DNA of 64,000 nucleotides from JBKQHQ01 sp052148715 (GCA_052148715.1 JBKQHQ010000240.1:58727-122726), one strand, 5' to 3'; positions 17,477 to 27,104 are shown, counted from the stretch's first letter. Made by a program: numbers and translations. The notes: generated by a model from the sequence alone, not told the origin.

Positions 17477-18163
17477 ATGGCAGCGTTCGTTGAGAAAAGA
17501 GACGCTAGAGCAAGATTAGCGCGCCCGTCCGCCGGCCGGGCTCCGCAGACGCCGCCGCTGACGATTTCGCGTCCGGAAATGCTGGTCGACGGCTCCGACC
17601 GTCATTTCCGACGTCTCGTTCACAGCCTCTTCGGATTTCTCGCTCGACATGAAGCCGTGCGCTCCGGCCACGCGGCGCGCATCGGCCTGGTCGGGATCGA
17701 ATACACGGTGTTGATTTCGATCAGGCATCTGGCCGTCGAGGAGGGGGACGTCAACGTCAACCGCGTCGCCGAGCACTTGCACTTGAGCGGCACGTTCGTC
17801 ACCACCGTCACCAATAAGCTGCTGAAGCGTGGGCTTATCCACAAGTCGGTGGATCCGGCGGATCGACGACGCGTCAAGCTCGAGGTCTCGGACAACGGGG
17901 ACGCGCTGCTAGCCGAGCTTGCTCCCGTTCAGCGGCAGGTTAACGATGTGCAATTCGGATGTTTGAGCGCTTCCGAGTTCCTTCAATTGCTCGATATGGT
18001 CGATCGATTGATCGAGAGCAGTGACCGCGCCGTGCGATTGCAGGCCTATCTTGCGGATCACTCGAAGCCGCAACTAGTGTCTCAGGCGCGCTTGGGCGTA
18101 GACACGGCCGAGCACCCGCCGAAAAAGCGTCTCCCCGCCAAGGACCGACCACGACGTCGGTGA
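17477..18163 (+). CDS. MarR-family transcriptional regulator
   Basis: A 228-residue winged-helix regulator. The DNA-binding part is VNVNRVAEHLHLSGTFVTTV followed by TNKLLKRGLIHKSVDPADRRRVKLEVSD, with the DxRxxR wing. An N-terminal extension (about 35 residues) and a basic C-terminal tail (KKRLPAKDRPRRR) are longer than usual. The ATG at 17477 is taken; a TTG at 17426 is possible. It is divergent from the livGFHM-Rieske unit and most likely controls it in response to the aromatic substrate. Confidence 0.85.
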   Translation: MAAFVEKRDARARLARPSAGRAPQTPPLTISRPEMLVDGSDRHFRRLVHSLFGFLARHEAVRSGHAARIGLVGIEYTVLISIRHLAVEEGDVNVNRVAEHLHLSGTFVTTVTNKLLKRGLIHKSVDPADRRRVKLEVSDNGDALLAELAPVQRQVNDVQFGCLSASEFLQLLDMVDRLIESSDRAVRLQAYLADHSKPQLVSQARLGVDTAEHPPKKRLPAKDRPRRR

Positions 18164-18228
18164 AGGCCCGTCCAAAGGGGTCGGCACGCCGATGGCAGTG
18201 ATCGGCCGCCGGCGCTACCGAAAGCCCG

Positions 18229-18405
18229 CTAGGCCGTGAGATCCACCAGCCTGGTCGGTGATGACGGCTTGCTGGATGAGGTGGCCGCGGAGGTGCTTGA
18301 GCTGCCGGCGCCCGACGCGCCGTGATGGTGGCCGCCGGCTCCCTTAAGCGAGGACAGTGCCTGCGTTGAATTAACGGGTGTGGACGAGATGCCGGACACG
18401 CTCAT
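18229..18405 (-). CDS. Small Ser/Gly/His-rich protein
   Basis: A possible 58-residue protein, MSVSGISSTPVNSTQALSSL, then a His/Gly/Ser-rich stretch (KGAGGHHHGASGAGSSS). GGAG lies 11 bases before the ATG. Small proteins opening MSVS-I-SS are common in Bradyrhizobium relatives, without known function. The low-complexity composition makes it uncertain. Confidence 0.45.
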   Translation of the reverse strand: MSVSGISSTPVNSTQALSSLKGAGGHHHGASGAGSSSTSAATSSSKPSSPTRLVDLTA

Positions 18406-18587
18406 GGGATTGCTCCAGTTAGTGTCGTCGCTTGCCGTGTAGGTCAGCATGGTTAACAAATCGTTAAGCGCCGGGCCCTGCCACCGGCGCGACAACATCG
18501 CGAGCATTCGGCGCGACCGCCGGGCGTCAAAGGCATCCGCTATATTATTCTGCTGCCGACAGAATCGGCGCGATGCCCGGAGTGATC

Positions 18588-19259
18588 ATGATCGCCGTCC
18601 ATCATCTCAATAACTCCCGCTCGCAGCGCGTCCTCTGGCTGCTGGAAGAACTGGAGATCCCCTACGAGGTAATCCGCTACGAGCGCGATCCCGCCACCAT
18701 GCTGGCGCCGCTGTCGCTGCGCGCCGTTCATCCTTTGGGCAAGTCACCCATCATCACCGACAGCGATATCACCCTCGCGGAGACCGGCGCCATTGTTGAA
18801 TATCTGTCCGATCGCTATGGCCAAGGCAGACTGGCGCCGCCTCTCGGCACGCCGGAGTATCTGCGTTGCAAATACTGGCTGCATTACGCCGAGGGCTCGG
18901 CCATGCCGCCCTTGCTCCTGAAGCTCGTCTTCGACCGGATGCCGGACGGCCCCATCCCCTTCTTCCTGAAACCCGTAGTTCGCGCCATCGCCGAGAGGGC
19001 GAAGAGCAGCTTCATCAATCCGCAGCTGGCGCTGCATCTCGACTATATGGAAGCCGAGCTTGCCAAAAGCCCTTGGTTTGCCGGGCCCACCTTCTCCATC
19101 GCCGATATCCAGATGAGCTATCCGTTGGAGGCAGCCACCGCGCGCGCCGGTCTTGATACAAGCCGTCCCCATCTATGGCGCTTCCTCGAGAACATCCACG
19201 CGCGGGCTGCCTACCGACGCGCCCTGACGAAAGGCGGCCCCTACGCTTTGGCTTCCTGA
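18588..19259 (+). CDS. Glutathione S-transferase family protein
   Basis: A 223-residue cytosolic GST. The N-terminal thioredoxin-fold part (residues 1-80) has HHLNNSRSQRVLWLLEEL, the cis-Pro region HPLGKSPIITD and the glutathione-contacting LAETGAIVEYL. The helical C-terminal domain contains FAGPTFSIADIQMSYPL with the usual N-capping Asp. The ATG with GGAG 8 bases upstream is preferred over the one five codons earlier. It has no obvious operon partner; the substrate is unknown. Confidence 0.9.
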   Translation: MIAVHHLNNSRSQRVLWLLEELEIPYEVIRYERDPATMLAPLSLRAVHPLGKSPIITDSDITLAETGAIVEYLSDRYGQGRLAPPLGTPEYLRCKYWLHYAEGSAMPPLLLKLVFDRMPDGPIPFFLKPVVRAIAERAKSSFINPQLALHLDYMEAELAKSPWFAGPTFSIADIQMSYPLEAATARAGLDTSRPHLWRFLENIHARAAYRRALTKGGPYALAS

Positions 19260-19472
19260 GGCGGATGGGTCGCGGAAACCCTCGCGACGGTTACCGCGGC
19301 GCCCGCAGGGAAAGTCCAGATCGCCGCAGAATTCCGTCGCATTTTACGAAATACCGAAACGGGCATTTAGGCGCCACGTGCCAAGCTTGGTCGCGTGGGG
19401 CCAATCCATGCTTTCGCTGCGCGGACTTGGCGTCTCGATGCAACGTGATTACTCCGGCGCCGAGTGTTTTTC

Positions 19473-19709
19473 ATGGCGATTTACCGCTTGATCGAAGAGC
19501 ACGTCCTTGAGCCGGAGCTCGCCCACGTCATGTCGACAGCCTACGAGGACGTTTTGCACACACTTGGATCGGCTGATCGCACCGACCCGCGGTGCAGTAT
19601 CGTCGCCAAACGAGTGACCGAGCTGGCGCTCGTCGGGGAGGACGATCCGCGGCGCATTCGGCAGCAGGTGCTGCATTCGCTGGATCAAGACTTACTGGAC
19701 CTCCCCTGA
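19473..19709 (+). CDS. Small conserved-looking protein, unknown function
   Basis: A 78-residue, helical protein (MAIYRLIEEHVLEPELAHVM, then VAKRVTELALVGEDDPRRI). Composition and codon choice look coding, and the frame has no low-complexity run. The ribosome site is weak. Similar short proteins with a final Gln/Leu-rich helix occur widely in Rhizobiales; I cannot name a function. Confidence 0.55.
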   Translation: MAIYRLIEEHVLEPELAHVMSTAYEDVLHTLGSADRTDPRCSIVAKRVTELALVGEDDPRRIRQQVLHSLDQDLLDLP

Positions 19710-19793
19710 CGAGCGGGCGCTGCTTTCGAGAGAAAGCCGGACGGCGCCTCGATCGACCAGAGCTCGACTGCCGACGATCCCATTGGGTCTTGG

Positions 19794-20153
19794 TTAAGCA
19801 GCAGGCAGGTCCTTCGTCAGCCAATCCGATATCGATCGTGCTTCCTTGTCAGGAAACACGAACGGCAGCCACCCAAGGCCGGGGTGGCGCAGAGCCAAGA
19901 TTCGTCCGGCCTCGATCGGATTCAGAACGCGCCATTTCGGATCAAGAATAGCCTCCAGCCGCGCCCCCGGATGAAGGTCGGGACTGACCGGATCGACCAG
20001 CTCTGCCCGATGTTTGGCAACGGCGTGAATGTGCTCCTCGGCGGTTGCCCCATCAAGATTGATATGTCCAAGCCGCTTCCCGTCCATCCATAATTCAATA
20101 ACAACGTATTTCCGCGCCGGGTTGGTCGCAATTCGCAATTCCGCATACGCCAT
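19794..20153 (-). CDS. Conserved-looking cytosolic protein, unknown function
   Basis: A 119-residue protein with a strong ribosome site (GAGGAGGGAC) before the ATG. An N-terminal beta-rich part (YVVIELWMDGKRLGHINLDG) precedes HIHAVAKHRAELVD and a C-terminal helix. No family is recognised. Confidence 0.65.
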   Translation of the reverse strand: MAYAELRIATNPARKYVVIELWMDGKRLGHINLDGATAEEHIHAVAKHRAELVDPVSPDLHPGARLEAILDPKWRVLNPIEAGRILALRHPGLGWLPFVFPDKEARSISDWLTKDLPAA

Positions 20154-20398
20154 GATTGTCCCTCCTCAAGGAGGAGAAACACTACCGCGGAATATGCCTC
20201 TGCCAATAGCGCATGGCCGAACGACGTCGGAGCATGCGGCGGAGATGTGCACCGCAGCGGCCAGGTCGCAGTTGCCGCGGACCCCGGCGATGGCGTTAGA
20301 TGTGCACCAGCCGCGGTTCCGCGCGGCTCGGTCCGATTGCACCGAGCCTGGTGATGATAAGCGTGGAATAGTTGGATCGCATGGCAAGGAGACGGTTT

Positions 20399-21337
20399 AT
20401 GTCGCCAAAGATCGGATATCTGTTGCCGACCCGCGAGCAGATCATGGAGCATCGGCCGGATGCCGCCTCGCTGTTCGCGCTCGCGGCGCAGGCTGAGGCG
20501 TTGGGCTACGACTCGGTGTGGGTCGGCGACTCGTTGTTGGCCCGACCGCGCCACGAGCCTTTGACGCTGCTGGCGGGTGTGGCTGGACGGGCGCGGCGCT
20601 TGACCTTGGGCACTGCCGTGCTGCTGCCGGCGCTGCGTAATCCCGTGCTGCTGGCGCACCAGGTCGCTACGCTTGATCAGGTCTGCGAGGGACGCCTGAT
20701 CCTGGCTGTCGGAATCGCCGCGGACGTGCCGAACATTCGTGCCGAGTTCGCCGCGGCGGGCGTGCCGTTCGAGAAGCGCGTCGGGCGTATGCTGGAAGGC
20801 CTGCGGCTGTGCCGAGCGCTTTGGACAGGCAAACCGACCGACTGGGACGGGCGATGGCAGGTGCGCAACGGCGTGCTTGCCCCAACGCCCTATCGCGAGG
20901 GTGGGCCGCCGATATGGATAGGCGGGAACTTGCCTGCGAGCCTCGAGCGTGCCGGTCGCGGCTTCGACGGCTGGTTCCCGATCTCGCCGGATGCGCCGAC
21001 GTTCGCCCGGCAATGGGCCGAAGTGCAGACAATCGCTCGGGACGCCGGCCGCGATGCCGGCAGCCTGACAGCCGCGATGTACCTGACATTGGCGATCGAC
21101 GACGATGCCGCCCGTGCGGAAGCCCGGCTGAATGCTTTCTTGGAGCAGTATTACGGCCAGCCGGCCGCCGTCATGCGCGCACGGCAGGCTAGCTACGCCG
21201 GGCCGGCGGCTGAGGTTGCTGCTTGGTTGGCGGGTTATGCGCAAGCGGGAGCCGGGCATCTCGTGCTGAGGTTTGCCGGCGAGCACGAGCGGCATCTCAA
21301 GGCGCTCGCCTCGGTTCGCGCGGGGCTGGGCTGGTAG
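20399..21337 (+). CDS. LLM-class (luciferase-like) flavin-dependent oxidoreductase
   Basis: A 312-residue TIM-barrel flavoenzyme. Typical segments are EALGYDSVWVGDSLLARPRH, LGTAVLLPALRNPVLLAHQV, ATLDQVCEGRLILAVG and PPIWIGGNLPASLERAGR. These enzymes use reduced FMN or F420. AAGGAG sits 9 bases before the ATG. The RidA gene 151 bases downstream may be co-transcribed, as in some catabolic operons where RidA hydrolyses reactive products. Confidence 0.88.
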   Translation: MSPKIGYLLPTREQIMEHRPDAASLFALAAQAEALGYDSVWVGDSLLARPRHEPLTLLAGVAGRARRLTLGTAVLLPALRNPVLLAHQVATLDQVCEGRLILAVGIAADVPNIRAEFAAAGVPFEKRVGRMLEGLRLCRALWTGKPTDWDGRWQVRNGVLAPTPYREGGPPIWIGGNLPASLERAGRGFDGWFPISPDAPTFARQWAEVQTIARDAGRDAGSLTAAMYLTLAIDDDAARAEARLNAFLEQYYGQPAAVMRARQASYAGPAAEVAAWLAGYAQAGAGHLVLRFAGEHERHLKALASVRAGLGW

Positions 21338-21488
21338 CGGTCCGATGGCCCGCTTGGCCGTGGCGGCGGCAAGCTGGCCACGCCTCCTTCCCGTTTCGCC
21401 GGCGTCGGGCGCTCCTGCTTTGCGTCACGCGCCTTGCAGGGCGCGCGAAAGCAAGCGCACTCTACAAACGTCAAATCAGGAGGAGACC

Positions 21489-21962
21489 ATGGGGAGAGTT
21501 CCGGCCCCGACTGCCGTTCAGGGCTCGAGCACCAGCCTCCGCGGCACGCACTCGGCGTCGCCGAACGGCGTCAAAACGCTTGCGCCCGATGACGCGATCA
21601 AGAGCACAGGGACTTGGGATGTCGCAAGCCGCGCCGGCGACTTCGTTTTCGTCGCCGGCATGCGTGGCATCGATCCCAAGACCAACACCCTGGTGCAGGG
21701 CGAGGAGGCGCGCATCCGACAGGCATTCCTCAACATGAAGCTGATCGCCGAGTCGGACGGCGCAAGCCTGCGCGATTGCGTGCGCCTCGTCGTCTACGTC
21801 ACCGACATGTTTCGGTTCCGCCCGCTCGTGAATAAAGTCCAGGAGGAGCTGTGGGGAAAAGGCCCCTACCCGCCGCGCACCATCGTCGAGGTACAGCGTC
21901 TCAATCAGGATGACATAACCGAGATCGAGGGCACCTTTTACGCGCCGACGAAGCAAGGTTAA
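21489..21962 (+). CDS. RidA/YjgF family protein
   Basis: A 157-residue protein with an extra 35-residue N-terminus compared with classical RidA. The fold is visible in WDVASRAGDFVFVAGMRGID, RQAFLNMKLIAESDGASLRD and the end PYPPRTIVEVQRLNQDD. The usual catalytic Arg aligns with R in PPRTIVEV. AGGAGGAG precedes the ATG. It is probably an imine/enamine hydrolase or a ring-opened product hydrolase in the pathway of the preceding flavoenzyme. Confidence 0.85.
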   Translation: MGRVPAPTAVQGSSTSLRGTHSASPNGVKTLAPDDAIKSTGTWDVASRAGDFVFVAGMRGIDPKTNTLVQGEEARIRQAFLNMKLIAESDGASLRDCVRLVVYVTDMFRFRPLVNKVQEELWGKGPYPPRTIVEVQRLNQDDITEIEGTFYAPTKQG

Positions 21963-22293
21963 ACAAACCCCGACACCCGCTTCAAGTTACGGGCGGTGAC
22001 TTCCTGAAGGCGGCCCTAATTTGGTCGAGAATTGCTGGCTTTTCGGCCCGGAGCTGCGTCGTTCACCGGCTGCAATGCGCGAACGCATAATTTGCTTCAG
22101 CGCGGTGGTTTTCCGTGTCACGGTGTGTATCACCGTGAACGGTCGCAGGCGCTGTTTTGTTTCGCGCGTTTGGAAGATGAGTCCCATCGTGCCAGTATTT
22201 GGCTCGCTCTTGTCGAATTGCTGAGGGACGCTTTCAGCCCCCGGCTTTTCCGCCTATACTTCTATCGGGGGACCCAGCAACGGAGAAATCCAG
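21963..22293. other. Intergenic stretch without a clear gene
   Basis: Only overlapping short frames with poor codon use occur. The region before 22294 probably holds the promoter of the secreted Tyr/Pro/Gly-rich protein. I see no repeat or structured RNA. Confidence 0.35.
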
Positions 22294-22668
22294 ATGACAC
22301 GTCGAATGGCAAACGTCGCTGCCACGGCATTATTTGCAGTAGGCATCGCGTCGGTTGCAAACGTCGCGTCGGCAATGCCGATCGCCGATGCTCTCGCTAT
22401 CAAGAATGCTGCTCCAACCAACGTCGACACCGTACGATGGGGATGGCGCGGCGGAGGATGGGGCTGGGGCATTGGCGCGGGATTGCTCGGCGGTGCGATC
22501 ATCGGCGGAGCGCTCGCCGCGCCCTACTACGGCTACGGCTATGGCCCCTATTATCCATATGGCTACGCGCCGCCGCCGTACGCCTACGGACCGGGGCCCT
22601 ACTATTACGGGCCAGGCCCGTATTACGGACCGGGCCCCTATTACGGTCCGGGCTGGAGACGCTGGTGA
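22294..22668 (+). CDS. Secreted Gly/Tyr/Pro-rich protein
   Basis: A 124-residue precursor with a signal peptide (to about residue 27, ASA-MP). The mature part has a Gly/Trp-rich stretch with a hydrophobic segment (GLLGGAIIGGALAAP) and a C-terminal repeat of YYGPGP units, three or four copies, ending GWRRW. Such proteins are frequent in Bradyrhizobium and relatives; the role is unknown. GGAG precedes the ATG. Confidence 0.7.
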   Translation: MTRRMANVAATALFAVGIASVANVASAMPIADALAIKNAAPTNVDTVRWGWRGGGWGWGIGAGLLGGAIIGGALAAPYYGYGYGPYYPYGYAPPPYAYGPGPYYYGPGPYYGPGPYYGPGWRRW

Positions 22669-22976
22669 TTTGATCTGAACTTTCTACGGCCAGACCGGGC
22701 CGGATGCGGTGGCGGACGTGCCGCCGCCCCATCTGCGCACGCACGAGCCGAGGTCGAACCCGGCGCGCCACAGCGAGACCCCAGACCGCGGCTGCCGGCG
22801 AGGTCCGCCTCGCACGCGATCTGCTCGCGTAAGTACGGCAGCGATCTGCGGAATTTGCACGAAATTCTGTGCTGCCTTGAAGGACATCATCCTGCTTGAT
22901 CCCTCGAGCGCGGCGGTCTAGCTCCATTTGGCAATCTCGATTCCTTCCACAAAAGATGCACGAGAGGATTGGTTGA
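22669..22976. other. Intergenic stretch before the aquaporin gene
   Basis: A minus-strand frame (22684-22890, MMSFKAAQNFVQIPQ) is open, but its second half is basic and compositionally non-coding. I see no other feature. Confidence 0.35.
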
Positions 22977-23684
22977 ATGGATCTTCCCCGGCGGCTCGGT
23001 GCCGAGTTTTTCGGAACGTTCTGGCTGACGTTTGCGGGCTGCGGCAGCGCCGTGCTCGCCGCCGGATTCCCGTCGCTGGGGATCGGATTCCTGGGTGTCG
23101 CGCTGGCCTTTGGCCTGACCGTGCTGACGATGGCCTACGCGGTCGGCCACGTATCCGGCGGCCATTTCAATTCCGCGGTGACGATCGGGCTCTGGGCCGG
23201 CGGCCGCGTCAAGGCCGGTGATATCGTGCCGTACATCATCGCTCAGGTGGTGGGCGCCGTCATCGCAGGGGCGGTTCTCTATGCGATCGCATCAGGCAAG
23301 CCCGATTGGGTGCCCGGCGGGTTTGCCTCCAACGGCTACGGCGAGCTCAGCCCCGGCAGGTACGGGCTCGCCTCCTGCTTTCTCGCCGAGGTCGTCGCGA
23401 CCGCCTTCTTCCTGTACGTGATCATTGGCACCACCTCGAAGGGAGGAGCCGTGGGGTTTGCCGGCATTCCAATCGGGCTGTGTCTGACGCTGATTCATCT
23501 GTTCTTGATCCCGGTGACGAACGCATCCGTCAACCCGGCACGCAGCACCGGCGTTGCGCTGTTCGCGGGCGGACCGTATCTCGCCCAACTCTGGCTCTTC
23601 TGGCTGGCCCCGATCCTGGGCGCGGTGCTCGGCGGGCTCGTCGGCCGTTGGCAGCATACCGTCATCGAGGGTCAGTCCCGCTGA
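22977..23684 (+). CDS. aqpZ: Aquaporin Z-like water channel with an NSA first motif
   Basis: A 235-residue inner-membrane channel with six membrane helices, close in length and sequence to E. coli AqpZ (VTIGLWAGGR, FASNGYGE, LTLIHLFLIPVTNASVNPAR). The second pore motif is a normal NPA (VNPARSTG), but the first reads HFNSAVTIG where AqpZ has HFNPAVTIG. The selectivity residues His (TLIH) and Arg (NPAR) are kept, so water transport is likely. The ATG follows GAGAGGATTGGTTGA. Confidence 0.9.
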   Translation: MDLPRRLGAEFFGTFWLTFAGCGSAVLAAGFPSLGIGFLGVALAFGLTVLTMAYAVGHVSGGHFNSAVTIGLWAGGRVKAGDIVPYIIAQVVGAVIAGAVLYAIASGKPDWVPGGFASNGYGELSPGRYGLASCFLAEVVATAFFLYVIIGTTSKGGAVGFAGIPIGLCLTLIHLFLIPVTNASVNPARSTGVALFAGGPYLAQLWLFWLAPILGAVLGGLVGRWQHTVIEGQSR

Positions 23685-23796
23685 TCGTCCGCCTCCGAGA
23701 TCCCGAATAGCCGTGCGTTCCGCCGCAACCGGCGAGCATCAAATAAGCGGCGTGGCTTCGACAACTGTTTAAGATCATTGCGTCGAGCAAGGGTAA

Positions 23797-25356
23797 TCAG
23801 GCGTGCTGGGCGCGCCGGTGCTTGTCCAGCATATTGATGGCGCGCCTTGCGGACAGCATCGCGCCCTCCTGCCAAGCGCCGACGTGGCTCAGATGCTCAC
23901 CGGCGAAGTAGAACGGACCGTCCGGCTCGCTCAGAACCGCATAGTTCGGGTCGCGGTCGGTCTGGTAGCGCGCGGCGATGCCGAGGCTATAGGGCACCTT
24001 TGACCACGCGATCGCCATCGGCTTTTCAAGCTCGCGGCTGCGGCCGGGATGCAGGCCCTCGATGGCGGCGCGGCTCAATTCGAACTGCTCGCGCAGCGGC
24101 TTTGCGGCAAGTGCATCCACCACGCCGCGGGTCGCATAGCCGCCGAGCAGGATGCCCTTTTGCGAAAAAAGCCGGTCGCTCGGGTACCAGACCAGCGCGG
24201 TCGGACCTTTCACCCAGGAAATCCCGCCATAGATCTGGTCGTCGATCTCCCAGAACCGGCGCGACTGCCATGCGATCTTGATGGCGTCGCCGTATTCAAT
24301 GCCGCGGATCGCCGCCGCGCACGCGGAGGAGAAGTCGCTCTCGATCGGCTCGAGCACCTTGAGCGGGATCGTCACGATGCAATAGTCAGTGTCGATCGAA
24401 TGGCGCCTGCCCGACCGCTTGTCCGTGTACGCGATGGTGACACCGTTGTTGCGGCGCTTGATGGCGGTTACCTCGCTCATCAGGCGCACCACCGGTCCGA
24501 GCTTCTTGGCGAAGGCGATCGGAATGCGGTCCATGCCGCCGACCGGCTGGAACATCGTCGCCTGGAAGTCGAAGCTCTCCTCGAACAGCACGGCGTTCCA
24601 CATATCGATGTCGAGCAGCGTGCCGAGCGGTACCGGATCGCGCCGCTCGCCGGCCTGATCGCCCGCCCCCGGCAAGCTCTTGTAGCCGGAGCGCGTCGTT
24701 CCCTTGAACAGCAGGTCCGGCGTCAGGTCCCCGTAGGTCCGCAGGAACGCCAGCATGCGTTCCTTGTCCTGCGCAGTGAGCTCTTGATCGAGCGCTCCAC
24801 GAGTGAGCGCCTTGCCGAGCAAATCGGAAATTTCGCCGCGCATGTCATTGTGGGCCTGACGAATCTCGATCGCCTTGCCGCCATTCGCTGCCGGATTGTA
24901 GAGCCGCGCTCCGCGGCTGGTGTTGATCTCGACCTCGAGCGCGACGCCGAGCTCCTTGCAGTAACCGAGGACCAACTGATGGGCGCTCGGGATGCGCGCC
25001 GGGCCGGAATTCCAGTACAGCTCGGGATCGAATTCGCAGAGCTGCCGCGTGCCATCGTTCATGTCGAGCCGGGCGCCGTGCCTTATGCTCCAGTTGCGGC
25101 CGCCGACACGATCGCGCGCCTCCAGAATGGTGCAGTCGTAGCCGGCCTTGCCGAGCTCAAAGGCGGCCGACAGTCCCGCGACCCCGGCGCCCAGAATGAC
25201 GACCTTGGTGCCGTGCCCAGCGCCCTGTTCCAGCGTCAGCGGCTCCGCCATCACCGCGGTGTTCAACAGGCCCATCGCCTGCATGGTGAGATAAGCGGCC
25301 CGGTATCCCCCGATGCTGCCGACCTGCCGCAAGAAATCCCGACGCGTGCCGCTCAT
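23797..25356 (-). CDS. FAD-dependent flavin amine oxidase
   Basis: A 519-residue flavoenzyme. The N-terminus (MSGTRRDFLRQVGSIGG) is a Tat signal with an RRDFLR twin-arginine motif, so it is probably exported folded. The Rossmann motif is VVILGAGVAGLSAAFELG, followed by EARDRVGGRN, as in monoamine and L-amino-acid oxidases. The C-terminal FAD contact is FYFAGEHLSHVGAWQEGA. Its ATG follows directly after the stop codon of the upstream gene, so the two are co-translated. The substrate is unknown. Confidence 0.87.
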   Translation of the reverse strand: MSGTRRDFLRQVGSIGGYRAAYLTMQAMGLLNTAVMAEPLTLEQGAGHGTKVVILGAGVAGLSAAFELGKAGYDCTILEARDRVGGRNWSIRHGARLDMNDGTRQLCEFDPELYWNSGPARIPSAHQLVLGYCKELGVALEVEINTSRGARLYNPAANGGKAIEIRQAHNDMRGEISDLLGKALTRGALDQELTAQDKERMLAFLRTYGDLTPDLLFKGTTRSGYKSLPGAGDQAGERRDPVPLGTLLDIDMWNAVLFEESFDFQATMFQPVGGMDRIPIAFAKKLGPVVRLMSEVTAIKRRNNGVTIAYTDKRSGRRHSIDTDYCIVTIPLKVLEPIESDFSSACAAAIRGIEYGDAIKIAWQSRRFWEIDDQIYGGISWVKGPTALVWYPSDRLFSQKGILLGGYATRGVVDALAAKPLREQFELSRAAIEGLHPGRSRELEKPMAIAWSKVPYSLGIAARYQTDRDPNYAVLSEPDGPFYFAGEHLSHVGAWQEGAMLSARRAINMLDKHRRAQHA

Positions 25357-25989
25357 TTAGAACCTGATTGCCAGCGTGTTCCAGAAGCGGTCGATGAGCT
25401 CGCCGTCGGTCTGCTGGTTGTCATCGGTGATGATCGTGACCAGCAAAACGCCTTGACTGTCCTGGCCATAGGCAAACACTTCAAAGGTTTTCAGGTCTTT
25501 GCGTATTTTCACGGTCGCGCGCCGGCCCTTCAAGGTCAGGCCGGACTTTAGGGTTCTCTCCGCCGCTTCATCTGTCAACTCCGCCCCGATCTTGACATCG
25601 TCCTTGGTCAGCTCCTTCACCATGAGCGGGATTAGGGTTGACGGGTCGATCCCGTCATATTCCTGCACGAGGATCGCCGTGCCGAGCGCCGACGCCGACA
25701 TATGTTGAGTAATGTTCTTGCTCAGCTTCTGCGTCGCGACGGTCAAACTGCCGGGATACTGAAAAGACACCATCTCATCCGAAAACACCGCATACGGGTT
25801 CCGGCTCAGCGTAACCACCATGGGGTTGCCGTCCTTAGAGCGCGCGTTGACCGTCTCACCCGGATTGATGGGCACCTCGACGCCATCGATCGTCACGGTA
25901 AATCCGTGCTCGGTCTCGGCCTTCAGCGGCTGCGCCGCAGCCGCAAAGACGATAAGCCCGAGCAGCAAGGCGGATGACATCCGGCGCAC
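25357..25989 (-). CDS. Secreted protein of unknown function, partner of the amine oxidase
   Basis: A 210-residue precursor with a signal peptide (MRRMSSALLLGLIVFAAAAQPLKA). The mature part is a mixed alpha/beta domain (FTVTIDGVEVPINPGETVNA, then VATQKLSKNITQHMSASALG). No cysteines or metal motifs stand out. Being directly joined to the Tat-dependent flavoenzyme gene, it is likely a periplasmic partner or a stress-response companion. Confidence 0.7.
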   Translation of the reverse strand: MRRMSSALLLGLIVFAAAAQPLKAETEHGFTVTIDGVEVPINPGETVNARSKDGNPMVVTLSRNPYAVFSDEMVSFQYPGSLTVATQKLSKNITQHMSASALGTAILVQEYDGIDPSTLIPLMVKELTKDDVKIGAELTDEAAERTLKSGLTLKGRRATVKIRKDLKTFEVFAYGQDSQGVLLVTIITDDNQQTDGELIDRFWNTLAIRF

Positions 25990-26417
25990 CTAAGCCTCCG
26001 ATATAGACGGCAATGTTCCTATGGATGCCGACGTCGAGATCGCCAAGGCACACGGATCATGGTCCCCGGAGATGCGCATGGATGACCCTTCACCCTAAAG
26101 GCCTGATCAGAATTGCCACTCGTGGTCACGCCGAGCACCAGCGTCCAAACGACGGTACAGCATCGACCGGCCGGCGACCATTTATGATTTGGTTCACCGA
26201 AAAGCGCAACGCCCACATCGCGTCAGCAAGTGCCCTGGGTCCTCTGAAGGCGCTGGCACGTATCGAGCGACACGACGGCCGCAGGGAGCGTACACGACCG
26301 CTATCCGGCGTGCTACATTGGGCGCAAGCAGCGCCAGCCTGCCGCTGGCGCTTTGGCGTAGTCAATCTTGATCTTGATTAGCGAGCCGAGCAGGCCCCCG
26401 TGCGGGGACTGCTTCCC
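25990..26417. other. Intergenic stretch without a supported gene
   Basis: Open frames on both strands are Arg-rich shadows. No promoter or hairpin is convincing. Confidence 0.35.
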
Positions 26418-26657
26418 TCAGCCCTTGACATCGGTTTCGGGTCGGTCGTCGCCCGCGGACAGTTCGTCGTGCCAATGGCCGTCCTTGTCTTCGTACGAGA
26501 TGCCCGTCGCATCTCCCGGGACGAGCTGTTCCTTGGCCGCGCGCTCCGCCGCTTGGCGGGCCATGTCGTGCGACGGAAAGGCCTCGGAGAACGCCCCATC
26601 GACCCGGTAGGCCCAACCACCATCATGTTCGACGATCTCATAGGTGATCTTGGTCAT
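26418..26657 (-). CDS. DUF2188-like small protein
   Basis: A 79-residue protein: ITYEIVEHDGGWAYRVDGAF, then SEAFPSHDMARQAAERAA and ISYEDKDGHWHDEL. The pattern (beta strands, a helix with AA-RAA, final strand) matches DUF2188, small proteins of unknown function often found with stress genes. AGGAGCG lies before the ATG; the frame extends upstream without coding character. Confidence 0.7.
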   Translation of the reverse strand: MTKITYEIVEHDGGWAYRVDGAFSEAFPSHDMARQAAERAAKEQLVPGDATGISYEDKDGHWHDELSAGDDRPETDVKG

Positions 26658-27104
26658 GTAGCGCTCCTGGCACTGATCGCAAGCCGCATCACTGGCCGGG
26701 TCTGGTCGCCGGCGCGGGAGGGTGCCTCGCAGATGTAATCGCGATGAGCACCTTCGTCCAGCATTGGGACCAGCTAAGCCTTCGACCCATCGCCCGCTCC
26801 CGTCGGCCGTGGCCAAGCTGCATGCTCGCCCCCCGCCCATCTTCCGTGCGGACCCGCGACGAAAAAAGCCTGCGGCAATGCCGGACGGGCCTGCACGATG
26901 GGTGGGCCAGAGTCCTTCTCGGGCCCGGAATATCAAGGCCACTGGAGCGAACAATCGGCAGCCACGACGATAGCGGGCCGCGCCGGTGAGGAGCATCTCG
27001 TCTTTAGGGGCACGCAGCGTGCTCGCTGCGTGCGACACGTTCACCCTCAGCGACAAGCCGCGGACATTCCGGGAACGACCGCGGCGACCGCCTGTGTCGA
27101 GGGT
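26658..27104. other. Intergenic stretch without a supported gene
   Basis: No protein is recognisable on either strand. I searched for an EcfG-type box before the DUF2188 gene and found none. Confidence 0.35.

Noticed and set aside
22684..22890. Minus-strand frame MMSFKAAQNFVQIPQ
   Set aside because: The first 15 residues look protein-like, but the rest is Arg/Gly-rich with a poor ribosome site.
24049..25551. A 500-residue plus-strand frame
   Set aside because: Shadow of the amine-oxidase gene; no start signal or recognisable fold.
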